IMG/VR virus record: IMGVR_UViG_3300025430_000035
Location: 1 to 49,900 of that record
Origin: a virus
Reading direction: 5' to 3' (one strand)
Length of the DNA: 49,900 nt
Within the stretch, counting starts at the first letter, position 1. Each line of letters begins with the position of its first letter. Made by a program: the position numbers and the translations under genes. The notes under the pieces are model-generated. The model did no database searches and had not been told where the DNA came from. It saw nothing but the letters and a program-made list of their open reading frames with translations. Shown piece by piece: positions 49,850 to 49,900 of the stretch.

Positions 49850-49900
49850 CCCAGACCCAGACCCAGACCCAGACCCAGACCCAGACCCAGACCCAGACCC
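49850..49900. repeat. Right terminal tandem repeat, unit CCCAGA
   Basis: Eight and a half perfect copies of CCCAGA run to the last base of the window. Read inward on the minus strand this is GGGTCT repeated, which shares its first six bases with the GGGTCTCC unit at the left end. The true length is unknown because the window ends inside it. Confidence 0.95.

Noticed and set aside
1-49900. Prophage or temperate lifestyle
   Set aside because: No integrase, excisionase, CI/Cro pair or partition genes were found. The twin palindromes alone are not enough to claim lysogeny control.

Overview
The window reads as the genome, or nearly the whole genome, of a contractile-tailed bacteriophage (Caudoviricetes, myovirus-type). 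It carries a complete virion set: small and large terminase, portal, MuF-type head protein, prohead protease, capsid, sheath, tube, tape measure, hub, PAAR-tipped spike, baseplate J and a large fibre cluster. It also has its own replication genes and a Gram-negative lysis cassette (lysozyme plus an inner/outer spanin pair). Most of the DNA is visibly AT-rich. No integrase, excisionase or recognisable phage repressor was found, so a lytic lifestyle is the simplest reading. The spanins and the general character of the proteins suggest a Gram-negative, probably aquatic proteobacterial host; this is inference. Both ends of the window are short tandem repeats, so it may be a contig that ended in repeats.

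Layout from left to right. 1-636: G-rich terminal repeat, a dense GATAAT array and A-tracts, with no gene (candidate origin or packaging region). 637-7725, minus strand: a small protein behind twin palindromes, primase-helicase, family A DNA polymerase, small proteins, a possible ssDNA-binding protein and a DUF2800/Cas4-like nuclease. 7825-11868, plus strand: VRR-NUC nuclease, SNF2-type helicase, a DUF932 protein and a chain of very small genes joined by ATGA overlaps. 11926-46064, minus strand: one long late block, transcribed from the terminase end. In transcription order it encodes packaging and head, connector and tail, tape measure and baseplate, fibres (with a free-standing endonuclease VII), a methyltransferase and glycosyltransferases, and finally lysis. 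46065-47041: intergenic region with GATAAT copies, a five-box GTCAAATTGTCA array and a strong promoter. 47042-49730, plus strand: a three-gene operon rich in GCGC, followed by a strong terminator and the right terminal repeat.

The most striking part is the right-hand operon. It pairs an amidoligase-family protein (ELE, EQDGS, GLHVH and EFR motifs behind a Cys4 metal-binding region) with a class II glutamine amidotransferase (Cys2, THG...N.HPY, HNG) and a small membrane protein. The natural reading is a glutamine-fed, ATP-dependent amidation system carried by a phage, with unknown substrate. It sits between two repeat-rich non-coding regions and differs in base composition from the rest.

Other notable points: an outer spanin gene hidden inside the inner spanin gene in another frame; a probable -1 frameshift in the tail assembly chaperone; UUCG-loop terminators placed directly after the capsid, tail-tube and one further gene; a Nudix domain inside the prohead protease; and a 1173-residue fibre with four Ser-Gly-X triplet tracts that lack proline.
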